From contig JAESQG010000129.1 in assembly GCA_016765265.1 (NCBI GenBank), forward strand, positions 1-14,380: a DNA stretch of 14,380 bases, given 5' to 3'. Shown here one piece after another: positions 1-6,689 of this stretch. The position numbers and the translations under genes were made by a program. The notes below the pieces were generated by a model. The model did no database searches. It had not been told where the DNA came from and saw nothing but the letters and a program-made list of their open reading frames with translations. The stretch's first letter is position 1; each line of letters starts with the position of its first letter. The DNA comes from Pseudomonadales bacterium (lineage in GTDB: Bacteria > Pseudomonadota > Gammaproteobacteria > Pseudomonadales > DC-out160).

Positions 1-113
1 TGTTATTCCTATTTTCGATTACCTTGGTTACCCACTAGACCCAAAAGATCTGATCCAAATGACAATCGTTCACCACTCTTGCTCGAGTTAATCCTCTTAC
101 CTTTTACAAGAAA

Positions 114-608
114 ATGTGGCCTGCCGCTGTTTTCGGGTTTAGCACCGCGAGCAGCGCGGCCACCATGCCGGTGACTTTACGGCTGGTAGAAAAAGCGTTG
201 GGTGTCAAAAATTCCGTCGCATCATTTACGATTCCCATGGGAACGACTATTAATATGGATGGTACTGCGATTATGCAAGGTGTAGCCACTGTCTTTATTG
301 CTAATGCTTACGGTATTGATCTTGGTTTGACAGAGTATTTGACAGTAATACTGACAGCGACAATGGCATCGGTAGGTACAGCTGCCGTACCGGGTGCTGG
401 AATGATTACGCTAGCGATGGTGCTATTGCAGGTTGGTTTACCGGCAGAAGCGATTGGTTTGATTATTGGAGTCGACCGATTATTGGACATGATGAGAACA
501 GCCGTTAACATTATGGGAGATGCCACCGTTAGTTGCGTGATAGCACAGAGTGAAGGAAAGCTAGAGAGGGAAGTGTTTAGTAATCCTGAAGAAAGAGGGC
601 AAGTGTGA
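114..608 (+). CDS. Sodium:dicarboxylate/acidic amino acid symporter (DAACS/SLC1 family), C-terminal fragment, probable pseudogene
   Basis: This is the C-terminal half of a Glt/DctA-like secondary transporter that would couple dicarboxylate or glutamate/aspartate uptake to cations at the inner membrane. Visible are the hairpin-1 serine motif STASSAATMP (residues 10-19), the NMDGT cation/substrate motif (47-51), the hairpin-2 segment ASVGTAAVPGAG (85-96) and the TM8 signature from D121 to D136. TM8 keeps D125, R128 and N132, equivalent to D394, R397 and N401 of GltPh; the arginine favours an acidic substrate. Family members have about 400 residues, and only about 165 are here. Homology runs slightly upstream of the ATG (NPLTFYKKM is read from about 90), but in-frame stops lie at 36, 51 and 60. 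The other two frames of bases 1-62 show no transporter-like membrane helices. The 5' part is therefore lost, frameshifted or misassembled, and the fragment alone should not transport. Confidence 0.8.
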   Translation: MWPAAVFGFSTASSAATMPVTLRLVEKALGVKNSVASFTIPMGTTINMDGTAIMQGVATVFIANAYGIDLGLTEYLTVILTATMASVGTAAVPGAGMITLAMVLLQVGLPAEAIGLIIGVDRLLDMMRTAVNIMGDATVSCVIAQSEGKLEREVFSNPEERGQV

Positions 609-665
609 TATTGCCACTTAGGTCGGGGAGCTGACAGCGTGTTGCTGCATGCGGGAAGGTGCTGG

Positions 666-1610
666 ATGAGAGGAATTCTTCATTTTTTCAAGCTAAACTT
701 GTTTGCCGCATTAGCAGCAGTTCCTGTAGCGATTCCTGTAGCGATTCCTTTAGCAATTATTATGGTTGTGCCCCTTGTCTTTGCTGAACAAGCCGTCTTT
801 GCTGAACAAGGCGTATTTTCTGAACAAATAGAGAGAAGCGATCAAAAGAAAACACTAATCAAGGAGGTACTGACGGAGTCGGGGTTGATGGCTATCGTGG
901 AAACAGCTGCTTATATCCGTGATGAAGAGATGAGTAGGCTGGCGGCCACTAAAGGGCCGATCACTGAGTCGGAGTTAGCGGCAGTGAGAATCAGATTAAT
1001 GGGCTCAGTGAGAGAAAAGTATATATTGAATCAAATACGGCAGCACCTGGATCAGGAGTTTTTGGCTCTTGATCTGCAAAAGTTGCTGCGGAAATTGAGA
1101 GTTCCCGCCATTGAAAAAGCGAAATTGATTAAAGGGCGGATCAGTGAAGCGCACTTTGCAGAAGAGATTCGAGATTATCACTTACGATTAATAGAACATC
1201 CACCGAGAGAATCCAGAGTCCAGTTGATGAGTGAGTTGGCAAAAGTAGAACGAATCAATGGATTGAATACAATAGTCAAGGTCGAAGTGCGCAAGAGCTT
1301 GCTAACGGCGATTACTCACGTGAAGGACAATGTGATTCCTACTGAGCAAGAGTTGGATCGACAAATGACTAGCTTTCGCAAACGTGTGGCGGATAAGTCC
1401 AACAATCAAAGTGTAGAGCATTACCTTTATTTATTTCGAGCGGTTCCTAGTAGCGAGTTGAAAAATATCATTAATGACTACAAACGGTCAGGATTACAAA
1501 GACTGGTGGACAGCTGTGAAAAACGTTTAAAAAAAGAATTTTCAGTGGGCCGACAGCAATTTGATCAAGTGAATCAAATCGGTGGAGCGGCCCTAGCCAA
1601 GAGAAAATAA
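666..1610 (+). CDS. Exported protein of unknown function, weakly DUF2059-like
   Basis: I do not recognise a named family with confidence. The frame opens at a GTG at 639 (323 aa), but I prefer ATG 666 (314 aa). It is preceded by gggaagg (653-659) with 6 nt spacing and gives a normal signal peptide start, MRGILHFFK, then a long hydrophobic stretch to VFA-EQ (about residue 40). The mature part is helical and charged. Its C-terminal segment (YLYLFRAVPSSELKNIINDY) resembles the DUF2059 pattern of an aromatic stretch, then S-x-EL and a helix, but this is weak. A periplasmic location is inferred. The signal region contains two kinds of tandem repeat: a 12-bp unit encoding PVAI and an 18-bp unit encoding VFAEQ(A/G), so a signal peptidase-like site is repeated. 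It follows the symporter remnant by about 57 bp and is convergent with the YbaK-HDOD gene. Confidence 0.7.
   Translation: MRGILHFFKLNLFAALAAVPVAIPVAIPLAIIMVVPLVFAEQAVFAEQGVFSEQIERSDQKKTLIKEVLTESGLMAIVETAAYIRDEEMSRLAATKGPITESELAAVRIRLMGSVREKYILNQIRQHLDQEFLALDLQKLLRKLRVPAIEKAKLIKGRISEAHFAEEIRDYHLRLIEHPPRESRVQLMSELAKVERINGLNTIVKVEVRKSLLTAITHVKDNVIPTEQELDRQMTSFRKRVADKSNNQSVEHYLYLFRAVPSSELKNIINDYKRSGLQRLVDSCEKRLKKEFSVGRQQFDQVNQIGGAALAKRK
723..758 (+). repeat. 12-bp tandem repeat, 3 copies, in signal peptide coding region
   Basis: Unit cctgtagcgatt occurs exactly at 723-734 and 735-746, and with two changes (cctttagcaatt) at 747-758. In frame it encodes successive P-V/L-A-I blocks that lengthen the hydrophobic core of the signal peptide. 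Confidence 0.9.
777..830 (+). repeat. 18-bp tandem repeat, 3 copies, at the signal peptidase site
   Basis: Copies lie at 777-794, 795-812 and 813-830. The first two differ by one base and the third is diverged. They encode VFAEQA, VFAEQG and VFSEQI, so the small-residue motif before a likely cleavage point occurs three times in a row. Confidence 0.9.
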
Positions 1611-1630
1611 GGAGCCAAGAGAAAATAAGG
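1596..1630 (+). repeat. Tandem 18-bp duplication over a stop codon
   Basis: The 17-mer gccaagagaaaataagg is present exactly at 1596-1612 and again at 1614-1630. The first copy contains the TAA stop (1608-1610) of the exported protein. The second lies in the 22-bp gap before the convergent YbaK-HDOD stop codon and duplicates the stop. Confidence 0.9.
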
Positions 1631-1632
1631 CT

Positions 1633-3036
1633 CTATTTCGCCAAATTTCGGGCGATTGTTTGGAGGTGATCAGCATTGTCTACAGTCTTCTGAATCGCTT
1701 CAAAGGCTTCATCAGGCTCCAGGTGTAGCCGTTGGTATAGCTCATCAGGAATGGGTTGAGCAGTACAATCTCCGATGCCTTGCTGGCGTAAAAGCTGATT
1801 AGAGAGAAATAGTAAATTAGGGTAAGGAGAATATTGATCCTCATAGGCCGCATCTTGCTGCCAACGTAATGCGGTTACAATCTCCTCAGGCATATGCCAA
1901 ACTTTCATTAGCCACGCACTGATTTGTTCGCGGGTCAGTCCCAATAGATACTCATCTATAACTGATGGGCATACATGTTCATTTACTTCAGTAAGCCGAC
2001 TAATAAGTGTGAAGTGCGGTGGAAAAACAAAGCCCAGTACCAAGTAACCAAAGTTGTGCAAAAGGCCTGAAAGATAAGCCATTCCAATGGCAGGGCGTTC
2101 CCCTTTGGGCATAGCCTTGACCAGTTGTTCTGTTGCAGCGGCAGTGAAAACGGCCTGTTGCCAGTAAGGCGTAATACCGCGAGGACCATCTTGTGGTAGT
2201 GCCAAACTTTTACCAAGGGCCAATCCCAAAGCTAAATTGATAACTAGGTCAAAGCCCAACACTCGCACCACTGCATCTTGCACCGAGGTGATTTTACCGG
2301 GTGCGGCATAGTAGGGGGAGGAAGCCCAGCTGACCACTTGTGCCGCAAGGCTAGGATCCGTTTCTACTACCGAAGCCAATTCACTTACCCCCGCATCTGG
2401 ATCCACTCTCAGTTTAATAATGCGTTCGGCAGTATCCGGCATAGGGGGTAATTCAAGGGTATTCTCCAATCGTTGTTTGATTCTTAAAGAGGTAAATTGC
2501 TCCACTGCTTTGGTAATTTTGGCTTCATCATCAGAGAATTTATTATTAGACTGGGTGACATAGGGTGCAATGAGAGTCGAAAAACTACCTAGATCCGACT
2601 CCGCGACTGCGCGTTTAAACTGATCTTGCGCCAATTTTACATAAATACCCGGAACACCAGACTCTAAAAATACAAAAGGTTTTTCAAATAAACAGTGATC
2701 CGCAATAGTAGAGAACTCAGTTAATTTTGGAACCGCTGCAAGCATTTCCAAACCGTGTCTCTTTTTTATTTTATCTGACTCTTCCGCTGTTGCTGCCTGT
2801 AGGCTGCGACCGAGCAATTCACACAAGCCATTTAAATCTAAAAGGCAGTTGCCGGGCATCAATACTTGGACCATGCCCAAGCTGTCCTGTAATAGTACCA
2901 ACTTAACAATGGCGTTGGGGTCAAGAATATCGCCGGTGGATGTTGTTTCAGCCGTATGGATGGTGCTATCCGCTGCAATGTCGTAGCTGATGTTCTGTAA
3001 GTCTAGACATTTTTGTACTGACGCTGGAATCGCCAT
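1633..3036 (-). CDS. YbaK-like domain / HDOD domain fusion protein
   Basis: The protein has two parts. Residues about 5-150 resemble YbaK/ProX-type aminoacyl-tRNA deacylases and keep a lysine at 45 (AIVKLVLL) near the position of the catalytic lysine of YbaK. Residues about 190-390 form an HDOD domain beginning LPPMPDTAERI, with the degenerate metal motif LLHNFG (325-330) where true HD hydrolases have HD. HDOD proteins usually act as signalling or regulatory modules; a role here, perhaps linking amino acid or tRNA status to regulation, is inference. The frame extends to a TTG at 3072, but I chose the ATG at 3036 (467 aa) because ctccct on the plus strand at 3043-3048 reads as a strong AGGGAG site 6 nt upstream. 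The gene lies downstream of recG on the same strand, 266 bp away, with a heptamer repeat array in the gap. Confidence 0.85.
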   Translation of the reverse strand: MAIPASVQKCLDLQNISYDIAADSTIHTAETTSTGDILDPNAIVKLVLLQDSLGMVQVLMPGNCLLDLNGLCELLGRSLQAATAEESDKIKKRHGLEMLAAVPKLTEFSTIADHCLFEKPFVFLESGVPGIYVKLAQDQFKRAVAESDLGSFSTLIAPYVTQSNNKFSDDEAKITKAVEQFTSLRIKQRLENTLELPPMPDTAERIIKLRVDPDAGVSELASVVETDPSLAAQVVSWASSPYYAAPGKITSVQDAVVRVLGFDLVINLALGLALGKSLALPQDGPRGITPYWQQAVFTAAATEQLVKAMPKGERPAIGMAYLSGLLHNFGYLVLGFVFPPHFTLISRLTEVNEHVCPSVIDEYLLGLTREQISAWLMKVWHMPEEIVTALRWQQDAAYEDQYSPYPNLLFLSNQLLRQQGIGDCTAQPIPDELYQRLHLEPDEAFEAIQKTVDNADHLQTIARNLAK

Positions 3037-3090
3037 TTCTTTGCTCCCTGTCGCTTTTCTCTTAGTAGTCAACGTTTTAGCCTAATCAGT

Positions 3091-3125
3091 GATTGGTGAT
3101 TGGTGATTGGTGATTGGTGATTGGT
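3091..3125 (+). repeat. Heptanucleotide repeat gattggt x5 upstream of the YbaK-HDOD gene
   Basis: Five exact consecutive copies of gattggt fill 3091-3125. The tract starts 55 bp upstream of the preferred ATG (3036) and 19 bp upstream of the alternative TTG (3072), so it lies in the leader or promoter. Copy-number change would alter promoter or leader spacing. The rest of the recG/HDOD gap (3126-3302) holds only AT-rich sequence with no convincing promoter. Confidence 0.92.
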
Positions 3126-3302
3126 GAGTCCACGCTTTATAGTGGCAACTAGCAATATTGTATTTTTAGTATAGCCATAAATTGCGTAGCTCAAGGTTCC
3201 TGATGCGAGAAAAAGGGGCGTTTGAGTAGGCAAACTATTTTTATAATAAAAGGGAATATGATGGGCTGAAGGTAATGCTTTTTACTTCTTAGGTATGGGA
3301 GT

Positions 3303-5417
3303 TTATACCTGGCCATATTGTTCTTTCTGCCCAAGCCAGCGGTTGACCAAGGGCTCTATAGCCTCAGGATGATGTTGAATAATTTCTTGTGCGGCAAGTT
3401 TGGTTTGTTCGAGTAATGCCTCGTCGCGAATGAGGTCTGCAATGCGAAACTGAAGTTCTCCAGTTTGTCGTGTGCCTAGCACCTCGCCAGGCCCCCGCAG
3501 TTCGAGATCTTTTTCCGCAATAACAAAACCATCGCTGCTCTCGCGCATAATGCCTAATCGGGCTTTTCCGTGGGGAGAAAGCGGAGATTGATACAGTAAA
3601 ACACAGTAGCTTTGGACGGTTCCTCTTCCCACACGCCCCCGAAGTTGATGCAATTGGGCTAAACCAAGACGCTCAGGATTCTCAATGACCATAACACTGG
3701 CGTTGGGCACGTCCACTCCAACCTCGATCACAGTAGTGGCAATTAAAAGGTCCACTTCCCCATTTTTAAAACGGGCCATTACCTCTGCTTTTTCTGATGA
3801 CTTAAGGCGGCCATGCACCAGTGCAATCTTTAATTCTGGTAATACCTCGGTCAATTGTGTTGCTGTATCCTCAGCAGCCTGACATTGCAAAGCCTCGGAT
3901 TCATCTATTAATGTGCAAACCCAATAGCATTGTTTTTTCTCTTGGCAGGCGTTACGTACTCGTTCCACTACCTGATGACGGCGAGTATTTTCAATAACAA
4001 CGGTTTTAATGGGAGTACGTCCAGGGGGTAATTCATCGATAACGGAGGTATCTAAATCTGCGTAAGCACTCATGGCTAATGTTCGCGGAATGGGAGTGGC
4101 TGTCATGATCAGCTGATGAGGAATGTAACCGGTAGCCTGTGCCTTTTCTTTTAATGCTAAACGTTGATGTACGCCAAATCGATGTTGCTCATCAATAGTG
4201 ACCATCGCAAGATCGTGGAACTTTACCTCGTTTTGAAACAGTGCGTGAGTTCCCACAATTGCTTTTGCATCACCGCTAGCAATAAGATCGAGTTGTACTT
4301 GGCGTTTTTTGCCTTTTAATTTTCCTGAAAGCCAAGCGACTTTAATACCCAATGGTTCAAACCAAATTTTAAAATTTTCGTAGTGTTGTTCTGCCAAGAT
4401 CTCAGTGGGCGCCATAATTGCCGCTTGTTTGCCACTGTCGATGGCGGTGAGCGCCGCAATGGCCGCAACAATGGTTTTACCTGATCCTACATCTCCTTGC
4501 ACCAATCGCAACATGGGCGCCTGTTTTGCCATGTCTTGTTGAATTTCATTTACCACTCGCTGCTGTGCTTTAGTGAGTGTAAAAGAGAGATTATCAAGGA
4601 AGCAACTCAATTTATTGGTCTGGGGCACTAGCGCAGGAGCACCTTGTTGTCGAATTTGATATCGTAAGCGAAGCAAACTGAGGTGATGAGTTAGCAATTC
4701 TTCGAATGCGAGCCGTTGCAAGCTAGGGTGCTCTCCTGTCTGGATATCCTCTTGCCTGATATTAGGGGGCGGCCTGTGAATAAATTGAATCGCTTCTGCA
4801 AGGCTGCTTAATCCAAATTGCTCTCGAATAGAAAGCGGCAAATATTCAGCCAGCACTTTTTCTTTGTTTAGCTGAGCTAAAGCCTGTTCTGTTACATCTC
4901 TTAAGCGATGTTGCGTGACGCCTTCTGTTGTGGGATATACTGGCGTTAGCGTATTGTCTAGCGCCGGTATCACCTCTTTATAAGTTTTGTATTCTGGATG
5001 AACCATTTCGAGCCCACCTGAACCCAATCGTACTTCGCCATAACATAGAACTTGGCAGCCTTTTTCAAGTTTTTCCTTTTGTGATGCGCTAAAGTGAAAA
5101 AATCGCAAGCCTAAGGTTCCCGAGCCATCTTGAATCTTGCACACCAAGCTGCGCCGCTTACCAAAAAGAATAGTGGAGACCACTATCTCTCCTGCAATGA
5201 CCGCTTCGGCACCGGGGTATAGCGATCCAATGTGACTTAGGCGCGTTCTGTCTTGGTATCGTGAAGGTAAATGGAAGAGTAAATCCTCAACACTAATTAA
5301 ATGTAACTTGGCCAGTTTTTCAGCTAACTTAACACCCACGCCGTGTAGCTTAATCAGCTTGCGGCGGGCAGGGGGGTTTTCGGTAGAAGATGGGTTTTTT
5401 GTAATTGAGGGACACAT
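3303..5417 (-). CDS. recG: ATP-dependent DNA helicase RecG
   Basis: RecG is a monomeric superfamily 2 helicase that remodels stalled forks and branched DNA such as Holliday junctions and R-loops. The 704-residue protein has full family length and aligns along its length with E. coli RecG. The N-terminal wedge/OB domain includes LPSRYQDRT (about 50-58). Helicase motifs are GDVGSGKT (Walker A, 308-315), DEQH (409-412), TATPIPRT (439-446) and GRVGRG (594-599), followed by the TRG region DLELRGPGEVLGTRQTG (637-653). The ATG start is chosen because the HhH-like motif LHGVGVKLAEKLAKLHL follows about 23 residues later; its Shine-Dalgarno site (aagaaa) is weak. It is separated from ridA and spoT by a plus-strand PPOX gene and probably has its own promoter in 5418-5701. 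Confidence 0.98.
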   Translation of the reverse strand: MCPSITKNPSSTENPPARRKLIKLHGVGVKLAEKLAKLHLISVEDLLFHLPSRYQDRTRLSHIGSLYPGAEAVIAGEIVVSTILFGKRRSLVCKIQDGSGTLGLRFFHFSASQKEKLEKGCQVLCYGEVRLGSGGLEMVHPEYKTYKEVIPALDNTLTPVYPTTEGVTQHRLRDVTEQALAQLNKEKVLAEYLPLSIREQFGLSSLAEAIQFIHRPPPNIRQEDIQTGEHPSLQRLAFEELLTHHLSLLRLRYQIRQQGAPALVPQTNKLSCFLDNLSFTLTKAQQRVVNEIQQDMAKQAPMLRLVQGDVGSGKTIVAAIAALTAIDSGKQAAIMAPTEILAEQHYENFKIWFEPLGIKVAWLSGKLKGKKRQVQLDLIASGDAKAIVGTHALFQNEVKFHDLAMVTIDEQHRFGVHQRLALKEKAQATGYIPHQLIMTATPIPRTLAMSAYADLDTSVIDELPPGRTPIKTVVIENTRRHQVVERVRNACQEKKQCYWVCTLIDESEALQCQAAEDTATQLTEVLPELKIALVHGRLKSSEKAEVMARFKNGEVDLLIATTVIEVGVDVPNASVMVIENPERLGLAQLHQLRGRVGRGTVQSYCVLLYQSPLSPHGKARLGIMRESSDGFVIAEKDLELRGPGEVLGTRQTGELQFRIADLIRDEALLEQTKLAAQEIIQHHPEAIEPLVNRWLGQKEQYGQV

Positions 5418-5428
5418 GTTCGTTTCTT

Positions 5429-5467
5429 GATTTAATTTATCGATCGAATTTACGGATCGAATTTATG
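5429..5467 (+). repeat. 13-bp imperfect tandem repeat, 3 copies, in the recG leader
   Basis: Copies are gatttaatttatc (5429-5441), gatcgaatttacg (5442-5454) and gatcgaatttatg (5455-5467). They begin 12 bp upstream of the recG start codon, so they lie in its 5' leader or promoter. Nothing else in the 284-bp recG/PPOX divergent gap (5418-5701) stands out. Confidence 0.85.
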
Positions 5468-5701
5468 GGTTATAGACACTGGGTGGATATTGATTCTTCA
5501 GTATTCTAATTGAGTTCGACTATGTGGAGTAGAAAAACATTAGCAGACTTAGGATAAATAGAGTCTTATTCTAGTGGTTGATCTGTATACTCGCTTTGAG
5601 AACTGCTACACGCTGTTGGCGGTTAAATAACTAAGCCATTTCAGGAACGCGTATTACAGTCATATCTTATATGAACAGGCCATGGTTAAAAGAGGTGTTT
5701 T

Positions 5702-6247
5702 ATGTCGCAACTATATGATGCAATTAACGATGAACTGCAACAATTCATTCTGAAGCAGAAAATATTCTTTGTAGGTACTGCGGGCGCTGAAGGCAAGGTC
5801 AATGTTTCCCCTAAAGGGATGGATACGCTGCGGGTAATAGATGATAAGCGTGTTATTTGGTTAAATCATACGGGCAGTGGTAATGAATCTGCGGCCCATG
5901 TGCTGGAAAATGGACGTATGACTATTATGTTTTGCGCCTTTGAGGATAAGCCACTTATATTGAGACTGTATGGAAATGCCACTGCGATACATGAGAGAGA
6001 TGATTTATGGGATCACATGGTGAAGAATTTTGATAATGTGACGGGAGCAAGGCAGATTTTTAATTTAGAGATTGAGATGGTTCAAACCTCTTGCGGTTTC
6101 GCCGTGCCAAATTTTGATTATGTTGCAGAGCGAGAAGTATTACTAAATTGGGCGGAGGTAAAGGGTCGAGAAGGCGTGGTGCAATATTGGCGAGATAATA
6201 ATGTAGAGAGCTTAGATGGAAAGCCTACTAAAGTGTTTGATGAGTAG
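5702..6247 (+). CDS. Pyridoxamine 5'-phosphate oxidase-like FMN-binding split-barrel protein
   Basis: This is a 181-residue member of the PPOX-like split beta-barrel family, whose members bind FMN or related cofactors and carry out varied redox reactions. The core NVSPKGMDTLRVIDDKRVIW (about 34-53), followed by the GSGNESAAH segment and FEDKPLILRLYGNA, is characteristic of the subgroup annotated as pyridoxamine 5'-phosphate oxidase family protein. It is not PdxH itself: it is shorter and I do not see PdxH's C-terminal substrate motif, so the substrate is unknown. The ATG at 5702 is preceded by agaggt (5691-5696) at good spacing. It is the only plus-strand gene between recG and the ridA-spoT block, and it ends 13 bp from the convergent ridA stop with no visible terminator between them. 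Confidence 0.88.
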   Translation: MSQLYDAINDELQQFILKQKIFFVGTAGAEGKVNVSPKGMDTLRVIDDKRVIWLNHTGSGNESAAHVLENGRMTIMFCAFEDKPLILRLYGNATAIHERDDLWDHMVKNFDNVTGARQIFNLEIEMVQTSCGFAVPNFDYVAEREVLLNWAEVKGREGVVQYWRDNNVESLDGKPTKVFDE

Positions 6248-6260
6248 GCTGTGTATAAGA

Positions 6261-6650
6261 TCAATCCTCAAGATATAGGACAGCATCCATTTCCACCGCT
6301 GCATTTTTGGGAAGTGTGGCGACACCAATAGCGGCTCGTGCTGGATAAGGTTTATCAAAATAGCGCGCCATTATTTCATTTACTAAAGTAAAATGACTTA
6401 GATCGGTTAAAAAAATATTAAGCTTAGCGATATTATTCAATGTGCCGCCAGCAGCTTCAGCTACAGCCTTTAAGTTTTCAAGCACTCGACTGATTTGTGC
6501 TTCCATATCCCCAGTGACCATTTCCATGGATTGTGGGTCAAGTGGAATTTGGCCCGACATATAAACCGTATTATCTACTTTCACTGCTTGTGAATAGGTG
6601 CCGATGGCCTGTGGGGCTTTATCGGTGTGAATGATCTCTCTTGCCACCAT
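6261..6650 (-). CDS. ridA: RidA family reactive intermediate/imine deaminase
   Basis: RidA proteins are small cytosolic trimers that hydrolyse reactive enamine/imine intermediates such as 2-aminoacrylate, released by PLP enzymes like threonine dehydratase. The 129-residue product carries AIGTYSQAV near the N terminus, YMSGQIPLDP, and the active-site segment PARAAIGVATLPKNAAVEMDAV. The carboxylate-binding arginine falls at R105 and the partner glutamate at E120, matching E. coli RidA numbering. The frame extends to an ATG at 6689 that abuts the spoT stop codon. I prefer the ATG at 6650, since it gives the usual family length and follows AAGGAG with a short 3-nt spacing. It lies directly downstream of spoT on the same strand and is probably co-transcribed with it. 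Confidence 0.95.
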   Translation of the reverse strand: MVAREIIHTDKAPQAIGTYSQAVKVDNTVYMSGQIPLDPQSMEMVTGDMEAQISRVLENLKAVAEAAGGTLNNIAKLNIFLTDLSHFTLVNEIMARYFDKPYPARAAIGVATLPKNAAVEMDAVLYLED

Positions 6651-6689
6651 GTTCTCCTTTTTTGTTGATACACTGGAACGCTGATACAT

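Noticed and set aside
3238..3310. Intrinsic terminator after recG (aggtat/atacct at 3291-3310, or gtttg/caaac further down)
   Set aside because: The stems have only 5-6 bp, and no U-run directly follows on the recG strand.
6651..6689. Longer ridA starting at ATG 6689, abutting the spoT stop
   Set aside because: The extra 13 residues have no family match. The ATG at 6650 has AAGGAG upstream and puts the key arginine at position 105 as in E. coli.
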